Positions 1-11,849 of a DNA stretch of 64,000 bases are shown here, in pieces. Below the pieces are notes generated by a model. It was not told the DNA's origin, made no database searches, and was given only the letters and a program-made list of their open reading frames with translations. A program made the position numbers and the translations under genes. This DNA comes from Homalodisca vitripennis. Its lineage: Eukaryota > Arthropoda > Insecta > Hemiptera > Cicadellidae. Numbering within the stretch: the stretch's first letter is position 1; each line of letters starts with the position of its first letter. The stretch is from contig NW_025778867.1 of NCBI RefSeq assembly GCF_021130785.1, positions 1-64,000 on the forward strand, in the 5' to 3' direction.

Positions 1-429
1 ACAATATAAACAACAATCAACCGCATCGGGCGCATGACTGCCCATTACAGAAGCCCACTGTGTACCCAATCAGGTACATGACGGCAATTGTAAAAGATGG
101 TGTGTACCTAATTAGTTTTTTTTTTTTTAATTCAGTATATTAAATACATTCAAAAATTGGATTATTGTAAATAAAATTAACTTTTTAATTTATGAATTAA
201 AGGGTATAATTGTGATTAAATAAAATAATTTCAATTAAGGTAGTCTAATAAAACAACGCAGTAAAAATAATCATCATACAATTCTAATTGTTAGCCGTGA
301 AGTGAGAGAAAAAACTGAATATGTGCTTAAGTTATTGGTAATGGAAGAGTTTATCTTTCTTCAACACGCAGAATAACTACCAGTAAAAGAATTAAACACT
401 ACAATTCATTCTTGCAACTATGAAAAACA
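1..429. other. no gene seen (intron or downstream part of DIPK2-like gene)
   Basis: AT-rich sequence with a T-tract near 114-128 and no readable coding signal on either strand. It is presumably intronic to the minus-strand DIPK2-like gene. Confidence 0.5.
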
Positions 430-600
430 CTCTTTCAGTAAATGCTATTCATTGTTGTGCGACTTTTCTTGATGACGATTACAGTGTAATAGTCTGTAAC
501 CACTGTTACCATAGTTTCAAGGTACGCAAGGGACATGGTTTCAGAACAGCAATAATTACATTCTGAATTAATAACTGTGGATGGTAGATTGATATTGTCT
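430..600 (-). CDS. possible DIPK2-like exon 3
   Basis: On the minus strand an open stretch contains NSECNYCC and VVTDYYTVI. The second resembles the VSDxNYYAVC block near the C-terminus of DIPK2 proteins, and the first supplies paired cysteines as expected there. I cannot fix its splice sites, and the expected Cys after YYxV is not in this frame. It is a weak candidate. Confidence 0.3.
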
Positions 601-698
601 GCCATGCATGTGTATTATCACCTTCATATACCCACACATTTCTTTTATACGTTGCTTCAGTCACTTTAGGGCCAGTAAATAAAAATAAACTTACTTAC

Positions 699-988
699 CT
701 TCTGGATATTTATCGACAACAATGACATGTTCAAGGTCAACAAGTCCGTACTTTGCCGTCGGAAGAGACTGCAAAATTGTCTGGAGACATGTCGGTGAAA
801 TAAAATGCAAATTGGGGGTGGCTGAAGGTAGCATTGAATGCAAACTGTAGCAGCTGTACAGCAACTGAAGACCTTGTCATCCAGTCTAGTTGAGGTATCA
901 CCCAGGTGAGAGTGTATCCACAGTATCTTGATACAGTGAAGTCTCCACAGCCGCCTAGGTACTCGGCCACTGCCCAGTCTTTGGTCAC
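699..988 (-). CDS. DIPK2: DIPK2-like exon 2 (kinase-like catalytic loop)
   Basis: The acceptor is TTTTTACAG before 988 and the donor is GTAAGT after 699. The frame starts VTKDWAVAEYLGGCGDF and runs to YFTDMSPDNFAVSSDGKV. The last 48 bases then make family sense (LVDLEHVIVVDKYPE) only in the next frame, so one extra base lies near 745-750. In the literal frame the reading hits TGA. This is either a consensus error or a real break. Confidence 0.75.
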
Positions 989-3900
989 CTGTAAAAACAA
1001 CTATATTTTCTATTCAGTTCTTAAGTGATTTATATCTAGTGATAAATGTAAAAAATAGAGATGACATATAAAAAAAGTAAAGGTAATGTGCAACATTATG
1101 AATCCGTCTCTAAAATTTTGTTAAACTAAGTTACAGTATTTTTAATGACAATTGAATTGAATTGAAACATCTTTATTCATATAATATTCAGTGGTATACA
1201 TTCAATGGTGTCATTATGTTAAATTAAACTAGCTGCATCTAAGTAACAGTATTTACAGTTTTCTCCATAACAAATCAAACTACACCTACTACCAGGTTCA
1301 ACATAAATTAAGGATAGTTGTCAAAGTTCATCAAATTTATATAATGGGTTGTTTATCAAATAACTTTTTAATTTTTTCTTAAATAATTTAATATTGTCTA
1401 TACTTCTTAATTCCACAGGTAGTCTTAGTAAAAAACTTTGCACCTGCATACGATGTTTTTTTGGTATAAAATTCTAGCCTATGGGAATTAATAGCAATTT
1501 GATTTCGATTTCTTGTGAAATATGAATGACTGTCACCTAGTTTCGGAACCAGTTTATTTATGTTTAGTTTTTTTACATGGAGTATTGATCGGAAAACATA
1601 TAAACTATAAACAGTCATTATTCCTAAATCAGTAAAATGTTGACGAACAGAGTCATCAAATTTTAGATTTAACATGGTTCGTATTGCCCTCTTTTGGAGA
1701 AGGAGAATTCTATCCAAATTCTGTTTTGACGTATCCCCATATATTTTCAATACCAAAACTTATTGATGATTCTATAAGAGAGAAATAAATTATTTTTAAA
1801 GTATTTAATGAGCAAAATTTAGACATCCTATACAAAGCATACAATCCAGAAATAACTTTATTAACTATGTGTTCAGTATGGAGATTCCATGTCAAATTTT
1901 CATCTAAGATTAAACCCAAAAATTTTGTAGAACTTACTTTTTCCAAAGAGTGGTTGTTTATTTTTTATTCCCGGATTTACTGGATTTCCTTTTTCCTGCA
2001 TTGAAAACAATAAAATAAGTTTTGCTGGTATTTAATAATAGTTTATGATTGTTAGAGAAATTATTTATGTCCAATAAACTAGAAGAAGCATTATTTTTCC
2101 AAATTATTTAATTTACTGCTACTAATTTTTAAACTTGCATCGTCAGCATACAGACAAAGTGTTTTTGTTGGACTGTTTTGAAAAGAGAGCGGAATACTTT
2201 TTACATAACAGAGAAACAGCAGTGGGCCAAGGATTGATCCTTGCGGAACACCATGCTGAATCTGTGCTAGTGAAGAATTATTGGTGACTATTTGATTCTT
2301 AATGCTACTTTTTATTTCAACAAATTGTTTTCTATTGATTAAGTATGAACTGAACCAATTTAGAGTAATGCCATTGATTCCCAGGCCTTCAATCTTGTTT
2401 AATAGAATTTTGTGTGAAACGCTATCAAAAGCTCTGCTTAGGTCCAAGAAAATACCTATTGTTTTCTCTCCTTTATCTACAGAGTCAATGACGGAATTAA
2501 TGAAATCTATGCCAGCAGTAACCACAGATCGATTTGGTCTAAAGCCATGTTGTTCCTTATCATGCAAACAATGGGTTTCAAGAAAATTTACTAATTGATT
2601 ATAGGCTGCTCTTTCAAAAATTTTTGAAAAAGTAGGTAGCAACGATAATGGTCTGTAGTGTGATGGGTGTTTTTGAATCTCCTTTTTTCAAAAATCGGGA
2701 TTACTTTGGCTATTTTGAGTTTTGACGGAAAGATTCCACTAATAAAGGAAGAATTGATTAAGTGGACTAAGGGTTTAATTAGTTGATTGCCAGCTAACTT
2801 TATCACAGTCATTGGAACCTCATCATAACCAGTTAAAAACTTATTGGGAAAAGATCTCAAAATTTTTAGAATTTTCACGTTCTGTTACTGGTCTGAATTT
2901 AAAATTTTTGTTTGTCAAATTATTAAAACAAAGCAGAGAATCATTGTCATTCTGGTGAAAGTGATGTGCAGAAAAATTGTTATACATGTAGTGCTAATTT
3001 TACCAGTCAAGGATAAAGAAAAAACAACATTTTTATTCAGAACAGATATGAAAAGGGTGTAGGCACACCCTCTGTGTTCACCAAATTAACTTGTGTCCAG
3101 TATATAAAAATAAAAGCTTTTCCAGTTAAATTTTTGTTTGGCTGTTGTTTAAGTGACCTTTTATTATAAAAACACTTAAATTTAATTATTTTAGTTCGTT
3201 TTAAAATATGTATATCTTAGTAAGTTATAAAAAATTAAAATTTCACTATTTTCATTAAAACAAAAAAAATCTATTGTATCATAAACATGTAAACAATAAA
3301 ATGATTCATTTTGCATTATATAATTGTTTATGGTTTAATTACTTGACTGTGTTTTTATGTAAATTGTGTAATAATAATGCAAGCTATTGTATGTTTCCAT
3401 TCACTTACAATATTTCTATATCTAAAAGTTTTAATTAAAAAAAAATTAAAATCATTCCAAAACTTTATAAGATTTCTTGTAAATGTTGAATGTTACTAAT
3501 TATTTATATATATATGTTCTGGTGACATACTTAACTAAAAAGAAAAATTGTAAATATATCTCCACAAATTAATCTACAGAACAGTTTTCTAAATAAAAAA
3601 GCCTTATTTCACTGTGGAGCTTCTCAATAGACCACGGCACTAAGCAGTTGGTGCTCAAAGGTGTAAGTTAACATCATCTGCCAATATTTAACCCCTAACT
3701 TACTTTGGGGGACCCCTCAGCAAGACATGACAAGGGGTGTCGAGAACCGTCCAAATATGTAAGCACAGAAGAAGTTATTAGAGGTCCATGTTGTCTACAC
3801 CAAAACATCATCTTTGGAGGATACCATAAGCCCTTTTTTACAAAAGTATCCGATTTTGACCAAATTTTGTTCTGAAGAACTTGTTTTAATGTCTGTTTTC

Positions 3901-6900
3901 GGGAAAACCAACTGAAAATGTTACTACTTATACTTGTACCTAAAAGTGAACCTGTACAAATATGGGTATCAGTGCGGTTCATGGTCGGAATAGCCAATTT
4001 CCAAATTTTATACACACTGAGGGATCTTGGAAACTGTAAGTGATACAGCAAAGAGTAAATGGACAAAGTTTTGCATAGTAACAAGACCAACAAATAATTG
4101 TAGTCTTGTTGATTATTGATTATTGATATTGTTCACTTGCTGTGCTCAAAAAACTGTTTTTGGTCCAAATTTTCAAACTGTCACAGCTCTTTTATTAGTA
4201 GCTATATTGGACGGTTTTGTACATGAAATCTACATAACATTTCTTCTAGTTAATTCTATTTTAAATATAATATTGAAGAATATTTCAAAACAAGTAAGCA
4301 GGAGCTGTAGGGTTCGAGACATTTTTTAATGCAATGAACCATTTTTTACCTAATCAGAAGAAAGTAAATTTTGTAATGATCTCAAAAATACCATACACGT
4401 TATACTTTCCTTGTGATTTATTAAATTATTTATTCATAAAAACCAGTTTTTATGGTTGTGTGAAGGGAATTTTTATTTTACTATTTGGATAGTTGGTACA
4501 CCTGACTGATATTTCACTGCACAGATTGTTGGAATCAGCTGTTTAGTAAAACATAGAAATTATCAGACAAGGTCAGTCTAAAAATGACTTACTGACTTTT
4601 TCGTAATTCTTATTAGCCAAATAGAATGTTAGTTTCAAATTATATCATATTTAATAATTGTGTAAAAAAATAAAAATCATCATATAAAAATAATTAAACA
4701 ACCTAATTATAAGTGATTTATTCCCAAATAAAATATATGTAATCTTGCCACATCTAATGAACATGTGGGCCAGTGGACTTTTTTTAGTAAGAGTAAAATA
4801 AGCTGTGTTCAATTTAATTAGGTTGTTTAATTTTTTACATGAAATTTCTTCTAGTTTCTAAATGTTATAATGAAATATTTTTCCACAAGCAAGCAGGAGC
4901 TGTAGTAGGGTATGAATATTTGTTTTTTATACGACCCATTCTTTTTTGTGTGTCGGGAATTTTTATTCTACTATAAGGATAGTTGATATACACTGCATAG
5001 ATTGTTGGAATCAGCTGTTTAGTAAATTATCAGAACAGGACAGCCTCAAAATGACTGTTACTGACATTTTTGGAATTCTTGATTAGCCAAATGGCATGTT
5101 AGTTTCAAACCAAATCGTAATTTATAATTAATTAGAGGGTGGAAATCACAAATATCTTTTTTTTGTAATATTTGAAATGTAAATGTATATTTCAGTACTG
5201 TATTTCTTGTTATCTATGATTTTCAGCTTTATCTGCTCCCGATAGCATATCTGAGTATTCTGTGGTCGGAATAGCTTAATTGAGTAACTTCAATCTTCTC
5301 GTGCAATACCTTTCACTGCCTCTTCAATAGTATCTATTATAGAATTGTAGTGTGTTAAGTCAATACAGTTAAATAGTTTTTGAAAGTTATTTACGTGTTT
5401 CATTGCGGATTATGTGAGCAGATAAAATATTAGGAAATAATTTTATTCCTTTGTAGTTAGTCATCAGTTTTTGCTGTACCTAGTGTGGGTGCATTAACTG
5501 GAAGGTATAAACCAGCCAGAAGTGAATCCTCCAGGCTAGGAGGTTGACTTATGATCATAACAAGGCCGCATGATGCCAATAGAACTATGAAATGAATTAC
5601 TCTGTGCGAGAAAAGTAGATCTACTTTTAATGTTCAATAAATTTGTTATCTTTCATTTTCACCCATTTAAACCTCGTATTATTTTGGTGAAGATGATAGC
5701 CAAGGCCATACTCAGCTATGGCGGACTCCGGAAAAGATATTCGGCCAGGACCCATCATGTCCTGCCACCACTTTTTGTCGACACGGCCCCATCAAATACA
5801 CTTGTGGCGGGCCCACTGAAGGCCCGGGCCCCTGGTAAAACAGTCCAATAAAACCGGTCTGACTAAGGGTCTGATAATAGCAATAGGTTAATAACGAGAA
5901 ACTTATATTTTGCTATTCCAGCTGTTAAGTTTACAATTACCCAAATATGTAAGCATTCAAGAAGTCATTAACACATTTACTGCGGGTGACGACAATTGTC
6001 ATGTAATATTGGCACGCCAAGCGGATAACAACAATAGCAGACATCTGCTCGCTTGGCCACCATTGCCTCAGTGTGAGCCTAGCAGTTGCCGTGGAACGTT
6101 AAGAAGCCGTTTTCCTCGTGTTGTGTCTGTTTTCATACGTTGTTTATTCACAATTTTCACTCACTGGTTGTGCTGTACTGTTTATTTTGTGTAGTCTATG
6201 GTGTCTGTGTATGTGAGTTTATTATTGTATTTAGGCAATATGAAGGACGACAATGAACTAGTGGAAGACTTTATGAGTGAACAGGATGATTCCGATTCAA
6301 GTTCAGAGAGTTCTGCTGATATGAGTTCAGCCCATGTTTATGGACTTTTCAATTTTTTACACAAAACAATTTTTTTCACTATTTGCACAATGGACAATGT
6401 CTTCCGCGAGTGACAGTGCCATTCGGGACCCAGTTCCTGCGGTACTGACTAAGCAGGGACCGGCGCAAGGTGCGGCTGATAGCAATTGTTGTCACAGTTA
6501 TAACGTCACCAAATCTAGCAGTAGGGTTACCTGGACAAACTTTTTGGCTGCTCTGACTTCATTTTGGTTTAAGTTAAAAAAAAAAACATTTTCCCCTTTC
6601 CGCATTTACCATGACTGATCAAATTTTTTTCAGCAGCGAATGTGTTAGGTACACAAGATAACCTACCTTTGAGAAGATATCGAAATCCCTTCTTTTATAA
6701 AAGTACTCCAATTTCGACCTTATTTGTTTTAGCACAATTGTTTAAGCATTTTCACTATAAGAAAAATCAATAAATTATTGAAGTGGCTAAAGTCAATATT
6801 TCCCAAAGGAATTTTTTTTATAGAAGTTGTTATAGTAACTTAATACCCTACTTGATCTCAAATTAACATGACTTACCTGTTGAATAATTGGCTCCATGTT

Positions 6901-7416
6901 TGTGAGAGCTATGAAAAACAAGTTAAGATAAACTTCAGAAACATTATTTTCCTTTTTGACGACATTTTCAAAGAAATGTGTAACTAGTTTTCTGTGTGAA
7001 GAACAAAATGTAAATTTGTTATTGATATCAAGAGGTTGTTTTAAGGATGTTTGTTCTAATGACTCCAATAACACAGTAAAATCAACAATTCGAGAAAGAT
7101 TTACATTATTTTGGCTATAGTTAATAGGGCGCTTCTTAACTACGATCAAGTCCTCCCCGCACTTTCCAAAAATAATATGATTTTTATGACTACATATACT
7201 TAACACATTTATTAAAAAATGATTCCAGTTCAATGTAAAGTGTTCTCTGCTTAAACAACTGCACAATTCTCTTCCAAAGCACAACGGGCAATTGTTCACT
7301 TTACTTATAGAAGGAAGATCTAAAACTATAATGTTGTATACAGGAATCAATACAATGCTTACTAGTAAGATAAATAAGCTTAAAAGACCTAAAATGTTAT
7401 TCTGCAACACGTACAT
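699..7416 (-). CDS. DIPK2: DIPK2-like divergent protein kinase domain protein, partial (5' exons)
   Basis: Minus-strand gene read in two clear exons, 6877-7416 and 699-988, joined in phase 0, with a possible third at about 430-600. More exons lie beyond the left edge. The family (FAM69/DIPK; DIPK2A is also called DIA1 or C3orf58) has Cys-rich, Golgi or secreted kinase-like proteins. The N-terminus has a hydrophobic anchor (about residues 8-33) followed by the family Cys motif NNCPLCFGRELC. Exon 2 holds YLGGCGDF and YFTDMSPDNFAV, the counterpart of the family's TDVSxDNFAV catalytic-loop region. The intron (989-6876) carries a LINE and a piggyBac-like remnant. I infer membership from these motifs; choosing DIPK2 over DIPK1 rests on the DNFAV-type block and is fairly safe. 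It is head-to-head with the SWIM/PHD gene on the plus strand. Confidence 0.8.
1147..3062 (-). mobile_element. 5'-truncated LINE, CR1/Jockey group, broken reverse transcriptase
   Basis: Read on the minus strand, the segment goes from an ORF2 linker (about 3062-2880) through a reverse transcriptase domain (about 2878-2090) to a C-terminal region (1946-1388). Visible RT motifs are LPTFSKIFERAAYNQL, FLDLSRAFDSVSHKILL, QHGVPQGSILGPLLF and the catalytic YADDASL. A later QKRAIRTMLNL matches the usual LINE C-terminal block. No endonuclease is present. The 3' end at about 1147-1165 carries short TTCAA-type repeats, the tail style of CR1/Jockey-like elements. Several frameshifts break the ORF. It sits in the DIPK2-like intron, in the same orientation as that gene. 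Confidence 0.85.
4221..4640 (+). repeat. diverged direct repeat, copy 1
   Basis: It shares with 4838-5110 the blocks TTTCTTCTAGTT, AGCAGGAGCTGTAG, GAATTTTTATT.TACTAT, ATTGTTGGAATCAGCTGTTT and ATGTTAGTTTCAAA in the same order. Copy 1 has roughly 150 bases more than copy 2. Confidence 0.75.
4838..5110 (+). repeat. diverged direct repeat, copy 2
   Basis: Second copy of the segment at 4221-4640, shorter by an internal deletion. The pair is an old local duplication or two insertions of one unknown repeat. Confidence 0.75.
5972..6644 (+). mobile_element. internally deleted piggyBac-like element
   Basis: The left end is TTAA (5968-5971) followed by CACATTTACTGCGGG. The right end is the imperfect inverse (CAGCAGCGAATGTG) followed by TTAG (6645-6648), a one-base-mutated TTAA. 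Inside, an ATG at 6240 opens an acidic peptide (DDNELVEDFMSEQDDSDSSS) like the N-terminus of piggyBac transposases. The rest of the transposase is gone. The family is inferred from the TTAA target and the acidic N-terminus. Confidence 0.6.
6649..6876. other. DIPK2-like intron, 5' part
   Basis: AT-rich sequence between the piggyBac-like remnant and the exon 1 donor. Bases 6665-6735 resemble 3790-3870, so part of it is another dispersed repeat. Confidence 0.4.
6877..7416 (-). CDS. DIPK2: DIPK2-like exon 1 (N-terminus with signal anchor)
   Basis: The exon begins at the ATG read from 7416; the next in-frame codons upstream end in a stop (TAA at 7426-7428), so this is the only possible start here. 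It encodes 180 residues: a hydrophobic segment in the first 35, the Cys cluster CPLCFGRELC near residue 42, and a probable nucleotide-binding-lobe region around FGKCGEDLIVVKKR. It ends ...NMEPIIQQ at a strong donor, GTAAGT, read from 6876. The frame is open throughout. Confidence 0.8.
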
Positions 7417-7588
7417 TATGATGATTTATAAAGTTTTAACTCAAATGTTTAAGACACCATGTTACATTAATAATTATTATTGGCTGCAGCTTAGTACGCG
7501 GTCAGTAATCAGTGCAGGGTAATAAGCGCAACCTTATTTTTATCAAGTGACATTCGTTTAGTGTTATTATTACGGAGTGGCTATACGC
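7417..7588. promoter_or_regulatory. left half of the DIPK2 / SWIM-PHD shared upstream region
   Basis: This is the upstream side of the DIPK2-like ATG (7416, minus). It ends at the hAT target duplication CTATACGC (7581-7588). With the hAT element and one duplication copy removed, it joins 11742-11849, giving about 280 bases between two divergent start codons. Promoter function is inferred from that layout. Confidence 0.5.
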
Positions 7589-8290
7589 TAGAGATGGGCG
7601 TTATTTAACATAACAGGATAAATAACAGTGTTGCCGCGCGGCAACAGTTATCCCCGCAACGTGTTATCAGAAACTCCCTGTTATAACAGGATGACAACGA
7701 ACAATGAATTCATTCGTTTCGTTGCCGGCAACGGTAAGCCTGTGCTGGTAACAGTCAATAGCGGCAGACTGGAAACTCTTCACCTGTTATTTGAGCAACG
7801 GTGTTATGACAAACAACAGAGTTGTAGGATGACAATTATTTCATTGCCGGGAATCTATCTACGGCTTGACAATGACAACAGCAGCTTGATCTGTTATTAC
7901 AACACCACCCGTAACGATAATATAGTAAAGTAAAATAATCAAAATACTGGAGACGCGACATTGCGGCTTGGGGGAGGGGATGGTGCCTGTTCGGACATGA
8001 AAACCTGACCTGATTATTCACTTTGTTTATTCTATTATGATCCCATTCCCACACCCGCAGTACAATTGTTTTAATTTGTTCAAGAGCAACATACAGTGTA
8101 ATCTCTGCCTTATTAAACTATATGTGGTTTAAATTTTTATTTAAAATAACTATATTTCTTAATGTTTTCTTTAAAATAATTCTTGACAAATAATTGTAGA
8201 GTGATTAAGTTATGTGAAATAACACGTTTAATTTGTGTTTACTGTTTTTATTATTTATAAATATCTACATTGTAATTAATTTATATTAAA

Positions 8291-10402
8291 AATGAGTGGT
8301 AACAAGAAGCAAAAAACCAGTTACTTGTGGACATACTATACTGTGGTTGACGCTGACATAAAAACTGCTAAGTGCGATTTATGTGGGCAAGTAATTAAAT
8401 TATAAGTCAACTATAACTAATCTTAGACACCACATTGAAAAGCGCCATCCTACTGTAAATTTACCAAAAAAAGATAAAACTTCAACTAACTTGCCAAGCC
8501 CTACGACAGCTTTAATTTCTACTAAAAACTCTACAATAGGCTCTACATCAATTTTACGTAATGAACCCGAACAACCAAGTTCAGAAGCGCTAACCAATTC
8601 AAATCCACTAAGTGCATATTTTTCATCTTCTAGTGACGGTAACCAGTCAAGTATTAGATCATTTTTACCCCAATCTAAAAAGCTGAGTGAGACTCAACGT
8701 AAAAAACTCGATAAACTTCTCTTACAGTTGTTTATTACTGACTTTTCAGCAGCCATTTTCAATTGTCGAAGACAGAGGTTTTGTTAACTTTGTGTCGGCT
8801 TTGAATCCCGCATATAAATTGCCAAGTAGAAAAAACAATTTCCAATAGTATGATTCCAGCTGAACATGAGAGATGCTTGAATTTTGTTCGGAATGAGTTA
8901 AACTCAGTACAAAGTGTATGTCTAACCACTGATACCTGGACTTCTACAAATGTTGAAAGTTATTTGGGTGTAACTGTCCATTACATTTCAGAAAATTATG
9001 AAATAAAGTCGATATTGTTGGAATGTTCTAAAATGTCTGATTCTCACACAAGTGCTAATCTAGCAAAAGAGATCAAAACTATTGTTGACAAATTTCATTT
9101 ATTTGATAAGATTTTAGTCGTAGTATCAGACAATGCCAGTAACATCAAAGGGGCGGTACAAAAGGACTTGAAATTGAAGCACTTTGGTTGTTTTGCCCAT
9201 ACCTTAAACTTGATTCTTCAGGATGCGTTAAAGCTGGTAAAAATGTTAATTGACAAAATAAAATTGATAGTGACTTTTTTTAAAAGGAGCACAAATGCAA
9301 CTGAAAAACTGTTGATATCCCAGAAAAATATGGGCCTTGAGCCAAAAAAAACTTATTCAAGAGGTTTCAACGAGATGGAACTCTACATTTTATATGGTTT
9401 CCAGATTTGTAGAGCTGCAGGACGCGGTAAAAACTACTATCGCTTTAATAAATAAAAATTTACCTGTTTTGTCAGAGGAAGAGTGGGGATTATGCAAAGA
9501 GCTAAGCACAATCTTACGTCCTTTTGAGGAGGTCACTTCACAGATTAGTGGGGAACGCTACGTGACAGGTAGCCAAGTGATACCCCTAACAAGAGGCCTG
9601 ATGTCCGTGTGTAAAAAAATGCAAAAGGAGCCATTCAAACCAGTTATTCAAAATATTATTAATGAACTGCTGCATGGTCTCGAGAAACGCATGGAAAATG
9701 TTGAACACAGCAAAACAATAGCACTTGCTACTCTTTTAGATCCCAGATTCAAACTTGCTGTCTTCAAAGACGAAACTGCAAAGCAATTGATCAAAAAAAC
9801 ATGTACAGAACTTTTAGCTGCAATCTGGACAGAGACACATGGCAAACCTTGCACAGCAGATGATGAAGAAATTGGTAACACTCAAAACAAAGATGGCAAC
9901 GTAGATTCCGCAAAATTTTCCGTCTGGGAGGACGTTGACAACATAATTGCCAAGGAGAAACCTACAGGTAACCGCTTTAAAATTTTATTCATAAATTTAG
10001 AATTTTCAATAAATTAAATTAGGGTTTTTACTTGTAACTACACGTATTTACTTTTTTGTTTAACTTTAACGCGTTGTAAGCTTTTTGGAGTTCACTGCTA
10101 TGAAGGAATTGGTTTCAGGTACGAAGACCTCCGCTGCAATTGTCGAGTTGAACCGGTACTTAGATGACAGCTATCTAGGACGGAAAAAAGATCCTATGGG
10201 CTGGTGGAAAGAGAATCAACATGTATACCCTATTATGAGCAAATTGGTGAAATTAAAATTTAACGTCATGGCTACATCCGTCCCATGTGAACGACTTTTT
10301 TCTAAAGCAGGAAATTTTTTGACAGAACGCCGATCAAGACTGAGTTCAAAACGAGCAGAGCAGTTGCTGTTTTTGAATGGAAATCTAAATCTTCTACAGT
10401 AA
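8291..10402 (+). pseudogene. hAT transposase, frameshifted
   Basis: The ATG at 8291 opens a BED-type zinc finger (CDLCGQ then, after a one-base shift near 8403, HHIEKRHP). The catalytic region follows with the first acidic motif TTDTWTS (about 8930) and the second VVSDNASNIKGA (about 9120). The next block, STRWNSTFYMV, is reached only after a shift in an A-run near 9345. The C-terminal dimerisation domain at 10260-10400 has SVPCERLFSKAGNFLTERR. In-frame stops and at least three shifts separate the blocks. A stretch near 9967-10084 may be an intron or a further break. The family is certain; activity as it stands is unlikely. Confidence 0.9.
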
Positions 10403-11540
10403 ATAGAAATCAAAAAATTTAAGTTATATATAAGTTCTGCAAGTTAAATATATGAAATTATGTAATTCATTTTCTTGCAATTAATCTTATATGAAGCCAT
10501 AGTGTACAGTTTGGTTATATTGCCCATTTTATTTTCTAAATATGCTTAATTGTGTCTTTGAATCTCCATACATTCGTGTATCTTCATTTAATCTAAAGTA
10601 CAATATTTGACAGTGTAATTGTAATGTACATTTGAACAATATGTTTATGTATGTATATATTTGTAATTTATAAAGTGTTCCTATATGATTTAATTAGAAA
10701 TAGCAGTGTTAACCATTTTGTTTATATTGTGATAAATAGTTTTTTATGTATACATTTTGCAATTATAAACGTCATTTGTGTTACTATTTGTTGTAGTTAA
10801 TATAAGTTATCAGTTAAATATGTATGTATACATCACAGCAGTACATTTTTATAGCTAAATATCACTGTCCAACGTTTTTACTTTACACTTACAAAATCTT
10901 ACTTAAGTTGTAGGCTATAATTATTTCAATATATTTTTATAATCAAATATGTATTTCACATTCGTAATAATTATATTTTAGATGTAATGTATCCATTTAA
11001 TGTATTCTTCATTTACATACTAGTAGTGTAACTAACACGTATTTAACGGTTTTATTTTACTGTCAATTTTCCGTGTAAATACCAATTTGGGCAATTAAAA
11101 CACGTTATTTTTTAAGATAAATGTATTTTAAAGAACTTTTAGTCTTGTATATAAATTACTTTTATAAAAAAAGCCTAGGGTGTGTTCATTTAATATAATA
11201 ATATTTACAGAAACGTTTTATTTGGTTTGTATTATTTTGTCTATAGCTTTTATAAAGTAATCCCTAGTGTAAATTATATTTAATACACTAAAATATTTCA
11301 TTTTTCAGTTTGAATATTTTAATGTTTATCTATAGTGTAAATGTACAATGCGCTGTGAAATGTTTACATTCAAACAATAAAAACCCGATTCTGTATTTTG
11401 TACTTAATTGAACCAAAAGATACTTTTAATTATCTCAAAATAAATTATAGTAACTAGACTAAGCAGCTAAATGACGAATTTTGTACACTTAATAATAGTA
11501 ACAAAGTCCGTTAACTGAATGGTGGTCCATGTTTTAGTAA
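10403..11540. other. 3' non-coding part of the hAT element
   Basis: Very AT-rich sequence between the transposase stop and the subterminal repeat zone, with no coding signal. Its length is unusual for a compact hAT and could include an older insertion. Confidence 0.5.
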
Positions 11541-11741
11541 CGGTATTTCAGTAACGTTCTATAGGTAACAGCCACTGGAAAACGTTATTGAACCAACGTT
11601 GCGCAATGGATAGACGAGGCGCAACGGTCAGCCGATAACAGTTGCTAAAATAACACGTTGCCGCAACCTGTTATCGGTTGGCAGAATAACGTCGCAACGC
11701 GTTGCAGCTAAACAACGACATTTTCCATCTCTACTATACGC

Positions 11742-11849
11742 CCGGTCACCGGTCTTGGTTTCAAAGAACGGCAACGACTATGACGTCACAGACTGTGACG
11801 TCAAAGGTTTTGAAGTAGCTGTAACACTGTGCATTGTTATTAAATTAAA
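11742..11849. promoter_or_regulatory. upstream region of the SWIM/PHD gene with two CRE-type sites
   Basis: Two perfect TGACGTCA palindromes lie at 11781-11788 and 11796-11803, 15 bases apart, 47 bases before the ATG at 11850. TGACGTCA is the consensus site for CREB/ATF-type bZIP factors. I see no TATA box. Before the hAT insertion these sites also lay within about 250 bases of the DIPK2-like start. Confidence 0.5.

Larger units (their letters stand above)
3063..5967. other. DIPK2-like intron: old repeats, no gene
   Basis: AT-rich intronic sequence without convincing coding signal. It holds two diverged copies of one segment (4221-4640 and 4838-5110), a short inverted repeat (4690-4711 with 4813-4834), and a stretch at 3790-3870 that resembles 6665-6735. 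The reading frames at 3695-4093 (-) and 5630-5851 (+) match nothing I recognise. Confidence 0.5.
7589..11733 (+). mobile_element. hAT transposon, 4145 bp, with 8-bp target site duplication
   Basis: The ends are inverted repeats TAGAGATGG (7589-7597) and CCATCTCTA (11725-11733). Both are flanked by the same 8 bases, CTATACGC (7581-7588 and 11734-11741), the size typical of hAT. The interior encodes a broken hAT transposase (8291-10402). The two subterminal regions (about 7620-7760 and 11540-11720) are rich in AACG/CGTT motifs and relatively GC-rich, as expected for transposase binding sites. A perfect 16-base palindrome lies at 7630-7645. The unmutated target duplication suggests a fairly recent insertion; the broken ORF suggests this copy is not autonomous. 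Confidence 0.95.
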
